In this document: positions 21,401-32,449 of the stretch, one piece after another
Position numbering within the stretch: position 1 is the stretch's first letter
How the letters are laid out: each line of letters starts with the position of its first letter
NCBI GenBank assembly: GCA_949317995.1
Contig: OX439044.1
Location: 23,880,733-23,944,732 of the forward strand
DNA from: Acholoe squamosa
Lineage: Eukaryota; Annelida; Polychaeta; Phyllodocida; Polynoidae
Direction: 5' to 3'
DNA: 64,000 bases
Notes under the pieces: model-generated
What the model was told of the DNA's origin: nothing
Databases searched by the model: none
Seen by the model: the letters and a program-made list of their open reading frames with translations, nothing else
Made by a program: the position numbers and the translations under genes

Positions 21401-24400
21401 ATGGCCGACGCACTCGCAGGCGTACCGATTCCACAAATGGACTGGGGGTCCGACAACCTACCGGAGGCCCTCAGGCGGTTTCGACGAACTTGCGAATTCA
21501 TTTTCGAAGGTCCCATGTCCACGCAAACAGAAGTGATTAAGGTCCAGTATCTTATGCTATGGGTTGGAGAAGAAGGCCGAGACGTGCGCGACGGACTAAA
21601 CCTTACGGCAGCTGAAATGAAGAAACTCAAACCACATTGGGATGGATTCGAAGGGTATGTACGACCTAAATCAACCTTCCGTGTGGCACGGTTTCAGCTC
21701 CGCGCATTGATACAAGAGCCGACGGAAACAGTTGACGCTTTCATGACAAAAGCTAAACTGATTGCTGCTCAATGCGAATATAAAGACAAAGAGGAACAAC
21801 TCTTAGACACCTTGATTGCAGGCGTACACAACGAAGAAATTCAAACCCGCCTCATCGAAAAAGACATCAACCTGACGCTCGACCAAGCGATGACGATAGC
21901 TCGCTCGAAAGAAGGTACACGACGACAAATGGTAGATATCAAAGCTACTAAAGCGATACAAGCAATAAGGTCTGGCGACAGCCAACCAAGACACAAACGT
22001 AAAGAAGCTCCTAAGGGAAGTGGAACCACACCTAAGGGATGCTTCAACTGTGGTGGGCAGCACAGCAAGACTGCAAAATGCCCAGCCGCAAACTCTACGT
22101 GTGCATACTGTGGTAAGACGGGGCATTGGCAGAAGGTCTGCATTGCCCAAAAAAGAGACCAACAACAAAGTAAGTCTCAGCAGCCTTCGAAGAGCAAACA
22201 ATACCATAGGAACAAGAAGAAGGTACACCAGGTGGACAACGGGAGCACTTACTACGACAGCGGTGACGAAAACGACACATTCACGCTCGACAGTGTGGAA
22301 ACAAACGACATACATCTGGTAAAGACAAAGACGCAGGCTTTCGCCAACGTCCAGATGATGGGAGGAGACAACGCCACAACAGTCAAATGCAAAATTGACT
22401 CAGGTGCAGAGGTCAATGTCATGCCTCTGAGGGTATTTAAAATACTATTCCCTCAGCAGGTCCAACATGATAAACCTGTAGGACTGAGTCAGCACCAGAC
22501 TAGCCTTACAGCTTATGGTGGCAACACCATCAGGCAGTTCGGTTGCAAGACAGTCCGCTGCAAGCACCAAGGCACCTCCCGATCACTCAACTTTTACATC
22601 ACAGACGACAAGGGGCAGACAATGCTGAGCCTGAACTCATGCTTAGAGTTACAGCTCATCACCCTGAACTGTGCCGATGCCACTTCGTGCACAGAATGTC
22701 ACAGCCAGAGCAAGATAGCCGCAGTCACCCAACAGACAAAATCACCTAGCAACAACAATGCGAAGACACAACTCATCAAACGGTATGAGACATGCTTCCA
22801 GGGAGTAGGACTATTCCCTGGAGAGTATCACATCCAGCTCCGAGAGGGTGCTGACCCCGTCATTCATCCACCGAGACGAGTACCTGAAGCCTTGAAAGAC
22901 GCTGTCAAAGCCGAAATCAAGCGAATGGTTGACCTAGACGTACTTGAGAAAGTGGACATCCCTACGGACTGGGTCAACAGCATCGTATATGTGACAAAAC
23001 CATCTGGTGATTTGAGGATGTGCCTTGACCCGAAAGACTTAAACAAAGCGGTCAAACGGCCACATTACTACACATAGACAGTCGATGATGTGTTGCCAAA
23101 ACTAAAAGATGCAACACTCTTCACCATCCTTGATGCCAGATCAGGCTACTGGAACGTCAAATTGGACGAGGAGTCCAAGCTTCTCACAACCTTCAACACA
23201 CCTTACGGGCGTTACTGCTTTAAACGCCTACCATTCGGGCTCAACTCAGCCCAAGACGTCTTCCAGCAGAAGGTCGACCAGACATTCGAAGGCCTTCCCG
23301 GTGTGATCGCCATAGCTGACGACATTGTTGTGTTCGGCAAGACTGAACAAGAACATGACAAGCACCTCGAAGACGTGATGCGACGCACACAGGAAGTAGG
23401 GCTACGCCTGAACCCCGACAAGTGTGTGGTAAAATCTAACAGAATCAAATTCTTCGGGAACATTCTGACAGAAAAAGGCTTACAGCCAGATCCCGACAAG
23501 ATCACTTCAATCATAAAGATGGAAAAGCCGACTGACGTCACACAAATGCAGTCATTCCTTGGTATGGTCAACTACCTAGGCCGATTCACACAGAACCTGG
23601 CCACGATGACAGCACCGCTACGTGACCTGACCAAGAAGGATGTCGAGTTCATATGGGGACCCGAGCACCAGAAGGCATTTGATGAGATCAAAGCAGAGAT
23701 CAGTAAATCAACGACCCTGACCTACTATAACTCAAAGAAGCCAGTTACCATCCAGACAGACGCAAGCAAGCGAGGAGTTGGCTCGACACTACTCCAAGAT
23801 GGTAAACCTGTTGCATTTGCTAGTAAGAGTTTGACAACAACTGAAAGCAACTACAGCAACATTGAACGGGAGATGCTAGGCGTCGTGTTTGGACTTGAAC
23901 GATTCCATCACTATGTGTACGGACGACACGTCACTGTCGAGTCCGACCACAAGCCCCTAGAAGCGATTACAAAGAAAAACATCACTAATGCGCCACCAAG
24001 ACTCATGCGCATGCTTCTTAGGATTCAGAAGTATGACTTCAGCCTGAAATATGTACCTGGAAAGGACATACCGATAGCAGACAGCCTATCACGACTCCCC
24101 ATCAGCGGAGAGGCAATATCCGACATCGATGCCACAATTCACGCAGTGATCAGTGCAACACCATCAAGGGTGCAGCAGATTCAGATTGCCACCCAAGAAG
24201 ATCCTGTCCTGAAGAAATTGATACAGGTCACATTAGACGGTTGGCCTACATATCGGAACGAGTGTCCAGAAGATCTCAAACCATATTGGACCTTCCGTGA
24301 TGAGATAGCAGTGCACGACGGCATGCTACTAAAGGGACACCGCATCATCATACCCAAGAGTCTGCAGGAGGACATCCTGAGTAAGATCCACACAGGACAC

Positions 24401-25420
24401 CAAGGCATTGAAAAGTGCAGACTTCGAGCAAGAGAGACAGTCTTCTGGCACAACATCAATGCTGATATCGAAGATCTGGTCAAAAAGTGTGCAGCATGCC
24501 AGAGGAATAAGCCTCAGCAACAGAAGGAGCCAATCATCCATATCGATTCCAGCTACCCATGGCAGATTGTAGGTTCTGATCTATTCCATTGGAGGGGAAA
24601 AGATTACCTCCTTGTGGTAGACTACTTCAGCTCTTACACCGTCATCCGAAGACTGAGATCCACATCATCACCAACCGTAGTCAAGAAACTAAAGAATATA
24701 TTCTCGGAACTTGGCATACCAAAAGTGTTCATCAGTGACAATGGCAGACAGTATGACTCTAGCGACTTCAGAAAGTTCAGCAATGACTTCAGCTTCAAAC
24801 ACCAAACTAGCAGCCCAAGATATCCCCAGAGCAATGGGAAGGCAGAACGATTCGTGGGAATCATTAAAAAGACGCTCGAAAAGGCGTTTGAAGACAAGGG
24901 AGACCTTGCCTTGGCCTTATTATGCCTGAGGACCACCCCAATCGAAGAAGGCACTCCATCACCAGCTGAACTCTTCTTCGGAAGAAAGATCCAAGCCAAC
25001 CTACCATTATATCACAAGCCGTGCAACAACAAACGGAAACTACAATGGGTTGATCAACACAACAAGACCGCAAAGCCACTCGCAAACCTCACAACTGGAC
25101 AACATGTGAGAGCCTATGACCATAACACCAAGAAATGGCAACCAGCTACAGTCATGAGAGAAAGCGGCGAGCCTAGATCCTATGTCATAAAAACTGCAAC
25201 AGGACAATACCGCCGTAACCGCCAACACATCCGAACCACCCGAGAGACATTCGACGAGACCCCAGTCCCGGACACAGGTACTGCCATCGAGGCCGCCACC
25301 GGTGAACGCGAATGCGCGGAAAGTCAGACTAGGCAGAATGACATGCCCCAAGCAAACACAGGGCAGTATACCACAAAGAGTGGTAGGTGTGTCCGTCAAC
25401 GACAAAAGCTAAATCTCTAA
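21401..25420 (+). pseudogene. gag-pol polyprotein frame with one in-frame TAG
   Basis: From ATG 21401 to the stop ending at 25420 the frame spans 1340 codons. It is broken only by TAG at 23075-23077; both sides are in the same frame. Residues counted from the ATG: Gag about 1-210; tandem zinc knuckles from Cys214 (a CX2CX3HX5C variant, then a canonical CX2CX4HX4C); aspartic protease DSG at 333; reverse transcriptase from about 486; catalytic IADDIVV at 638-644; RNase H Asp about 787; integrase HHCC zinc finger from His997; integrase D1060, D1113 and E1149 (35 residues between the last two). The TAG at codon 559 falls inside the reverse transcriptase before its first catalytic aspartate, so unaided translation would stop after protease. 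It could be a disabling mutation, a sequencing error or, less likely, a readthrough site. Confidence 0.9.
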
Positions 25421-25428
25421 ACATTCTT

Positions 25429-25439
25429 AAGAAGGGAGA
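25429..25439 (+). promoter_or_regulatory. Polypurine tract
   Basis: AAGAAGGGAGA directly abuts the 3' LTR, where plus-strand priming occurs in LTR retroelements. Confidence 0.85.
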
Positions 25440-25677
25440 TGTCACAGTACCATATAATAACTGTGCTGCCACCTAGCGTTACAATCTAACACCAACATAG
25501 ACCTAGGACAGGTGCCTCCACCTAGTGTTAGATATTGAGCAGATAGTGTTGCAATAAATCTACTTCCTCCTCTTCCTGTTTACATCCAAGAGCACCAGAC
25601 ATGACTTCTGAGTTCCTCCCTTATAATCTGTATCTATCCTGTAGTTAAAGTAACCATCCACCATTCAAAACATAACA
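25440..25677 (+). repeat. 3' LTR
   Basis: A 238-bp copy matching 20149-20386 with no difference seen. It is followed by the GTAGC target duplication at 25678-25682. Confidence 0.95.
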
Positions 25678-25869
25678 GTAGCGATCCCAGGACCTTTTGA
25701 ATTAACCTCCTGGTACCTGGAGAGATAAACATTGATAACAACCAACATCAGATGGGCACCAGTTGTTATGTAATGCACCCTAAACACTCAGCATTGAAAG
25801 ATGGAATTGTCTCATTGGTCAATCATGTATCGCGTTATCTCCTATAGGGCTTAGTATGGACGTCCTGTA

Positions 25870-26010
25870 GATCCACCATTTTGAATTTTGCTGGTTGAGG
25901 TAAACCCCACTGATAAGACATGCCATGTTCGGTACCTTGTCCCTAGGTAACATCCACTTGTTATCAGTTCTTATCAGTGCATGTCACCAGAACCAGCTCC
26001 AGACCCGCTT
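25870..26010. repeat. Dispersed repeat R1, copy 2
   Basis: Matches copy 1 at 3810-3960 through GATCCACCATTTTGAATTTT, ACTGATAAGAC, CCTTGTCCCT, TTCTTATCAGTGCATG and CCAGCTCCAGACCCGCTT. Confidence 0.6.
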
Positions 26011-26928
26011 CCAGCTAGTTGGATCAGCGCCCAACTCACTCGTTGTGAAAGGGGTCGACAGCGGTGACATCTTCCAGCCAATACTGACCTAGCGGAATGC
26101 ATGTAGCAAGTCGTACAATGTTCAGAAATTATCCAAAGATCTTACATAACTCAGGATGTAAAAAAAAAAAAAAAAATATGCACAGGCAATATTGAAAAAT
26201 GGGAGGGTACTAAGAGTAATGCAGGCGCTGCCAGTTATGCACGACAGCATGAATATTTAGCCTAGTTATTCTAGGTATATAGACTCTAAGTTAAACGTCG
26301 TTGCATTGCCATTATGTATATTGCAGGAAAGGGCATCACAACTACATGCATACAATATTTAAAACTACCGATAATTCTGAATACCCCACCAAAGCACCAA
26401 ATTTGTATCTGTAGATGGACCCTGTTTATCTGCAGAGGAGGAAGGGGTTTAGTATAGCGCATGTTATGAGGGGAAGGTGGTTGGGGAGGGGGTGAGCAGG
26501 GAGGCAGGCTAGTGCTCGAGCTGGATTTGATTAGATATAGCAGTGCACGGAGGCGTTAACAGACTCGCACCTCCTTCTGACTGACTGGGGAACTTTCTTC
26601 AGTGCAAAGGCCGACGTTTTCTTCATACACCATCAGTATAAGGTGTGTTTATTTTTCTCTCCATTGTGCGGTATCAGTATTGACAGCCATCATCATACAT
26701 TTTATTGATAGATGCAATGAAATATTGATGGAATATCGGGAGCATGCTATTGTGTTAGCAGTTGTCAGCTCAGAACAACATGCAGTGGCATTTTCAAATG
26801 AACCTAAAAGTGTTATACAGTAGAATAATCATTGTGGTAAGGTACAATAGAGCGGTCATATACAGACCTAGCGGGATACATTATTGACCAATGATTCATT
26901 TAATTCAATGTAGAACTTTTAGGGTGCA
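26011..26928. other. Unassigned non-coding stretch
   Basis: No gene is recognised. There is an A16 run at 26161-26176. TAATGCACCCTAAA near 25770 and the inverse TTTTAGGGTGCATTA near 26917 form a widely spaced inverted pair. Confidence 0.5.
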
Positions 26929-27003
26929 TTAGGGAGTGGCCATTATTATCAGCGGGGGGAATGGGGCAAAAACTTTTGACCCCTCCTCGGGGGGGGGGGG
27001 GTT
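26929..27003. mobile_element. Partial TTAGGGAGTGG-type MITE
   Basis: TTAGGGAGTGGCCATTATTA followed by a G-rich tract and AAAACTTTTGACCCCTCCT matches the left part of 56490-56811. The right end was not found, so it appears truncated. Confidence 0.5.
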
Positions 27004-27028
27004 AAAAAAATTTCTTTTGGCAAAAAAA

Positions 27029-27105
27029 AGGTACCCATCACGCTGGTTGTTTAGTGTTATCAGTGTTCATCATGCTTTACAGCAATATACCAGATCAAGC
27101 AATGG
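27029..27105. repeat. Direct repeat partner of 27719-27780
   Basis: GGTACCCATCACGCTGGTT ... ACCAGATCAAGCAATGG here corresponds to GGTACCCATCATGCTGGTT ... ACCAGATCAAGCAATGG at 27719-27780. The reversed phrase also occurs within R1 copy 3 (27390-27405), so these are likely overlapping parts of the R1 repeat group. Confidence 0.5.
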
Positions 27106-27378
27106 TGCCCCCTACTAAGGAACCTGCAACCTCCGTATGTCAATGGTGGAAGGGTGGTGAGATTTAACGATGATGACACCCCCTTGAAAATGAGCAAAAT
27201 CTGTTACATGTATACCCCTGTGAGAGTAATAGCTGTTTACGCCATTTCGAAAGCTAAGGTCACATTTACGGCGAGAACTTCTTTACAGAAGTTCACAGGG
27301 AAATGTGTCGGTGCCCGCGCAAATGTGCACAATTTACATACGAGTGTATCCACCGCTAGTTGGGGTGTACTAGTAACC

Positions 27379-27502
27379 CACTGATGAAATATACCATGAT
27401 GGGTACCTTGTCCCTGGGTAACACCCACTTCCAGGGACATGCGAGTTCCATCTTATCAGTTCTTATCATTGAATGTCACAAGAACCAACTCCAGACCCGC
27501 TT
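27379..27502. repeat. Dispersed repeat R1, copy 3
   Basis: Shares GGTACCTTGTCCCTGGGTAA, CACTTCCAGGGACA, TTCTTATCA and AACTCCAGACCCGCTT with the other two copies. Confidence 0.6.
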
Positions 27503-28262
27503 GCAGCAGGTTGACCCGGGATGCATTATTAGGCCATAAAAAGAAGGTATGTTTCCGGTAACATGGTCAGAAAAGTTGAGGTAGGTAGGTCGCTGAGGTC
27601 GGCCCCTTTGGGCTGAGGACGGTCGGGTGACTGGAAACCTTTTTTTTGTTTGCCTTAACCAATCACATAATTCTCTGTATTCACTGCAGAATATTTTGGG
27701 TACATTATGTAACACTTGGTACCCATCATGCTGGTTCTTATTAGCACTTATCTCGCTAGGCACCAGATCAAGCAATGGCTGACCCACTATATATGGGCGT
27801 CCATACTGAGGCCTATAAACAAATAATATGTTGACTGGATAATTATGTATTTAGAAGGTACGTTAACCTGGGTGCCTTAACAAAGATGTCGCCTCCAGGG
27901 GTGGCCTCCAGCAGAGGTGGTTGACAATTCCTGATATGGCTAATAAGTTACGGAACAGGTAAGTAGTACATACTAATGTAATTATTAAGCTATAGACTCA
28001 TCCCAGTGGTTTGAGACAAGACCCAGCAAATTGTCGTCATCTGTCGCCATGATTGGTTATCAATGGTGACTCCTTTTTGAGTGATAACTCATTCCGTCAT
28101 CTTTCGCCACTGTGTGTTAGACTCACGTGGCATAGCAATTGCAATTCCTGGTGATCTTGTGCTATAACGACGTCGTGTTCCATCTAGCGACATGTGTGAG
28201 CCACTTCACACAGGTTGACGAGGACTCACGACAATTTGCTGGGGAGTGTGGCTATGTTATCT
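27503..28262. other. Unassigned non-coding stretch
   Basis: Contains the second direct repeat (27719-27780). A good splice-donor match, AACAG/GTAAGTAG, lies at 27958-27959 after a short open frame with no convincing acceptor. Confidence 0.4.
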
Positions 28263-28382
28263 AACTGTGTCTGTACAGTGAGGAGACATGAGCCATGATA
28301 GTGTGGGGAGGCAGGGTGAATTGTACTGTGTCTGTACAGTGAGAAGACATGAGACATGACAGTGTGGGGAGGCAGGGTGTTT
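28263..28382. repeat. Tandem duplication of about 60 bp
   Basis: Two copies of a unit beginning TGTGTCTGTACAGTGAGRAG and ending GTGTGGGGAGGCAGGGTG, with a few substitutions. Confidence 0.85.
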
Positions 28383-30173
28383 GTTGTAGTTTGTAACAGT
28401 CCCGAGCAGCTCACAGAGCCGCCCACTCCCCTTCTAGGGGTTAGATGTACCCCATGCTAACTCATCATCCTCCATATTGACTGATGTCGTCAATATTTTA
28501 CCGAGACGCTTCCCTCAGTCTGTCTGTACTGGGTAGGTGGGTGGGTAGGTGTTTTTTTTTTTTTTTTTTTTGTTTTTTTTTTTTTTGGGGGGGGATCTAA
28601 ATAATCATGAGAAAATGATGGGAAAATGTGTGTCCATATTTGGAATAATAATTGTGAAGAAAAAATCCTCTAAAATGCTGAGAAATCCGAGGTCGGATGA
28701 CCGGAAACATTTTTACTTGGCCTAAAACTAAACTGAAAGGAACCGTGTCAAAGACGTGGAGGAAACAGTTGGAAAAATTGTTGTTTTTTCTTTCCTAATG
28801 AGAAAGAGAAGGATATTCAAAGTTATAGGTAGGGGTTGGTATGAGTGGTTTACTAAACCCAAGGAGAACTGCACCCTAGGTGTCCTTGCTAAAACCCAGC
28901 TCTAGAGAGTAGCTCACAGAGTAGCTAGCTCGCCACCCATTTGCCAGCTCGCCTACAGCCCTCAGTGCATACCCCTCCCCTCGTCACCCACCCAGACAGC
29001 TCTCTCCCACCCACAGCCCCACCCACGACCCGCCCCAGCCAGTTTGTACTCATTGACCCCCCACCCCTCCCAGAAACCCCCATCGACGAGCATGCCTCGC
29101 CACTCAGCTTCTACCGCGCTTCGGCTGCGCTCAACCAGGGGGCGTCGCGGTACTCAGAAAGGCCAGGCGAGGTGGGACGGATGGTGGGCCTCTTTAGAAC
29201 TCAATACGGGTCCAGTGGTAGAAGTACCCCTGGTTTGCTCCTCACTACAACAAGCAGCTTTTACCTACTTTGGGATTGTCGGACAACCCCATGGGATCCA
29301 TGCTTACAGTCCATACGGAGTATATCTACTTAAAGTGAGCGGTGAGGTTTCACCATCTCCCCACGTCATCCTCAAGTGGCTGCTTACAGAGTCACTGGGA
29401 GTGTGGGAAAATAAGTTCTCTGGAAATCCCTTTCTTCCCCTTCTTCATCTTCAGTGTCTGCACACAAGAACTGTATGTGCACTCATATATAAACATATGA
29501 TTATTTACAGATGATATACATGATCACACATTTGCATACATATACAACATTCACTTAAGGTCTGGTATCTCATGTGTGAGTGGATGACCTTCAAATTGGT
29601 GTGCGATTGTAAAACACTAGCTATCTGACCAGTGTCCACCTGGGCTGCTGCCAACAGCGTGTCCTCACCGGAGCACGCTGCCTTCTCCCCTTCCCGGACC
29701 CTGGAGGTGAAAGGAGTGGGAGGGGCGTTGGTCACTGGAGAAGCTGATACAGATACCAATGTTCAGGGTCTTCTTCGTGTATTGTTATGCACCCTAGAGT
29801 AACTGCTAACTGTCAGTGAACATTTGATATCTCCCTAGGACGTTGTTTTGGCCGTGTGCTGGTACGTACCCATTTCTATTCCACCTACTACAATCATTGC
29901 TACATCACCACCAGCAGGAGGTGTATGTGTGTTGGGTAGAGGGAGGGACTGGGGGGAGGGGTAGAGGCGGGAACCCTGGGCGGCCATGACCGTTGGCGGT
30001 CGCCCCAAACCGACCTCAGCATGGTCACCACCACCCCTACCTCTAAAACCCATCAAAAGGACCATATGTCACAAAACATGTCATTTCCTTTATATGCACT
30101 AAGGTTAAGGACACAATCCCGTCCTTCCAGGTATAAAAGGGTGATTTTCTCGGGAGCAGAACCCCGGTTGCTA
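28383..30173. other. Unassigned non-coding stretch
   Basis: A T-rich tract of about 35 bases (28552-28586) runs into a G run. Proline-rich frames at 28941-29514 follow a C-rich composition and show no domain. No gene is supported. Confidence 0.5.
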
Positions 30174-30246
30174 TAGCTTAGAAATTTAATATCTCATCTC
30201 TGTACCGCCGTGAGCCACAGAGATGAGAGTTTAGATTTCTAAGCTA
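30174..30246. ncRNA. Hairpin, miRNA-precursor-sized
   Basis: Two 30-base arms pair with only three mismatches around a 13-base loop. The left arm starts TAGCTTAGAAAT and ends CATCTCTGT; the right arm starts ACAGAGATGAG. GGTTGCTA is also repeated just outside both arms. The size suits a pre-miRNA, but a tiny foldback transposon is equally possible. Transcription is not shown. Confidence 0.3.
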
Positions 30247-31930
30247 GGTTGCTAGGGAGCTGGCAAAGGGTCAAATTATATAGGCAATGTACTAGAAAAG
30301 GTAACCTTTTTGCCGTTTTCTTTTCTAATTTTTGGATTAGAAAATAGTGGATCAAGTATGTGATGCAAATTTTTAATATCTTTCAGAATTTGTGACTCAT
30401 TTTGCCGTGGGATGTCTACATCTTTTCTGATAATGATGTTAACACCTTTTTCTAGTACATTTCCTATTTAATTTAACCCTTCATGAGGATTCTTATCAGT
30501 AGACAGATACTCCTGATAAGGGCCGCGCTGGTTGCTATGACGTCACTGCTGCTCCCAAGAATAGTAATGTTGTTATTAATTAGATTATCAAAATATATCT
30601 CCATAAATAGCACTTACCTTTGATGATATATAGCCATGACGGTTGCCTTGTACTACTGGTACATTTCCCCATGTTTTGTTTCAGGCTTATTTTATAGGGC
30701 ACATAGCTATCCCTCTATGGAGGTCGCCATTTTTGTTTTAGCCCCCGACGCCATCTTGGAGTCTGTCAGGGAATTCTGTGTAATCTCTTATCTTCACCCT
30801 CATCCAACATAAAACAATGGTCACTGATAAGACTGATAGGGGAGTTAAGCTGCACTCTGCCCTTATCTTAATCACCCTAAGTACCTCCCTATTGTTTCAG
30901 GTGTGAGGGGAGAGGATTAGCTTGATAATGAGACAATGGCCTGGGTGTACTCAATGTGGGTGACATGTTGTCTCTTATGGAAATCTTAAAGTTATATTTC
31001 TCTTGTATTTAAAGTATTGGATTTATAATATGCTTATCTAGTAAAAGTTGAAGGGTTTTGCTATCCATAGATATAAATTTTAGAGGATATCTACAGATAG
31101 TACATGACTATGAGACCATCAAAGTAAACTATACAAAGAGGCTTATTATAGGGTTAGCCCCCGACTACTTGAGCCACCTGGCTGATTTTCTTATCACTAG
31201 CAATGTGCTAGTCCCGTATATATTTATAAGTATGACAGGGTAAAATGGTGTAAGGGAAGGGTGCCGGGTGCCCCTTTGGAACTGTTACCCCAGGAGAGCT
31301 GGGAGTCCATAAGATGTCAGCTCTGGCAAAGATATGTAATCAATGAGCCACCTGTCCGTTTGTATGATGGTAAAGGATGGGTGGAGGGTGCAGGGTGAAA
31401 GGGTCGGGTAGAAGGAACAGGTCCCGGGGAACAGGTCCTGGATTCGTGGGGGCATATGTATTAAAATATTGTATATATCCTCATAAGCTTCTAGAATATA
31501 AATATGTGCATGTACGTTAGTGTATGTACGTATATCCCACCTTTTCTCTCTGGTGCGTTATGCTATCTTCAAAGTGCTTAGCCAAAGATCGTCCCTCATG
31601 CTCACCGATCGTCATCAAGCATACCGATATTCACATGACATATCGCTCTAATTTAGAGCTTGTCATTAAAATTCACAACCCCTTGACTTTATAGATGAAA
31701 AGGGTCTAGAGATAAGGGTCATGTCATCTTAGAGTGGGTCGGGCAGGTCATGGCCCTAAGGCTAAGGCCAACCCGTGCCCGCCCGTGTAGCCATTATACC
31801 AACAACTTGTGGCCGTGTCATGGGGGTTAGGAGGAACTGCTGGTGGGTACGGGTGATGGGTTGGTACATGGGTATTTAGGGTTTGGGGGTATAGGGTCAT
31901 GTATGTGTAGGTTTAAGAGGGAGAGGGGGT
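30247..31930. other. Unassigned non-coding stretch
   Basis: No gene is recognised. ACGCCATCTTGGA at about 30758 resembles a YY1 site, and GTTTTGTTTCAG at about 30673 resembles a splice acceptor without a usable exon. Confidence 0.45.
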
Positions 31931-32449
31931 GGTGGAAGGGATGAGGGGGTGATATTGCAGTATAAAACTCGGTGGAAGGGGTGAGGGGGTGATGTTGCAG
32001 TATGAAACTCGGTGGAAGGGGTGAGGGGGTGATATTGCAGTATAAAACTCGGTTGAAGGGGTGAGGGAGTGATATTGCAGTATAAAACTCTGTGGAAGGG
32101 GTGAGGGGGTGATATTGCAGTATGAAATTCGGTGGAAGGGGTGAGGGGGTGATATTGCAGAATGAAATTCGGTGGAAGGGGTGAGGGGGTGATATTGCAG
32201 AATGAAACTCGGTGGAAGGGGTGAGGGGGTGATATTGCAGTATAAAACTCGGTGGAAGGGGTGAAGGGGTGATATTGCAGTATAAAACTCGGTGGAAGGG
32301 GTGAGGGGGTGATATTGCAGTATGAAACTCGGTGGAAGGGTTGAGGGGGTGATATTGCAGTATGAAACTCAGTGGAAGGGGTGAGGGGGTGATATTGCAG
32401 TATAAAACTTGGTGGAAGGGGTGAGGGGTGATATTGCAGTATAAAACTT
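31931..32449. repeat. 40-bp minisatellite, 13 copies
   Basis: Unit GGTGGAAGGGGTGAGGGGGT then GATATTGCAGTATAAAACTC, repeated 13 times with scattered substitutions; the last unit lacks one base. The minus strand of the unit has no stop in any frame. It therefore produces an apparent 257-codon open frame (31897-32670) that I do not regard as a gene. Confidence 0.95.

Larger units (their letters stand above)
20149..25677 (+). mobile_element. Full-length Ty3/Gypsy LTR retrotransposon
   Basis: The element is 5529 bp. In order it has a 238-bp 5' LTR, a primer-site candidate, a leader of about 1 kb, one gag-pol reading frame broken by a single TAG, a polypurine tract and a 238-bp 3' LTR. The LTRs begin TG and end CA and look identical base for base, implying a recent insertion. 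The order protease, reverse transcriptase, RNase H, integrase is that of Ty3/Gypsy elements. No env-like frame follows pol. Tandem zinc knuckles and a fused gag-pol frame are reminiscent of the Mag clade, but that assignment needs a tree. Confidence 0.95.
19550..25712. mobile_element. Inverted-repeat transposon, copy 2, split by an LTR element
   Basis: The left end CTGGAGGTTAATTCAAAAG lies at 19550. The matching reversed right end CAGGAGGTTAATTCAAAAG closes at 25712. With the retroelement and one target repeat removed, the element is about 630 bp. Long blocks match copy 1, including AATGCAGTGGTTGCAGGCC and AGATCACTTCACTATTCC. The LTR element entered close to the right terminal repeat. Confidence 0.8.

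Noticed and set aside
21803-22315. Minus-strand frames opposite gag-pol
   Set aside because: They are shadows of the retroelement coding strand, with no motifs of their own.
27866-27958. Short open frame before the AACAG/GTAAGT donor as an exon
   Set aside because: There is no plausible acceptor, and 27-30 open codons are expected by chance.
29044-29514. Frames containing PYGVYL here and at 49057-49404 as related genes
   Set aside because: The shared six residues are isolated; neither nucleotide flanks nor the rest of the peptides match.
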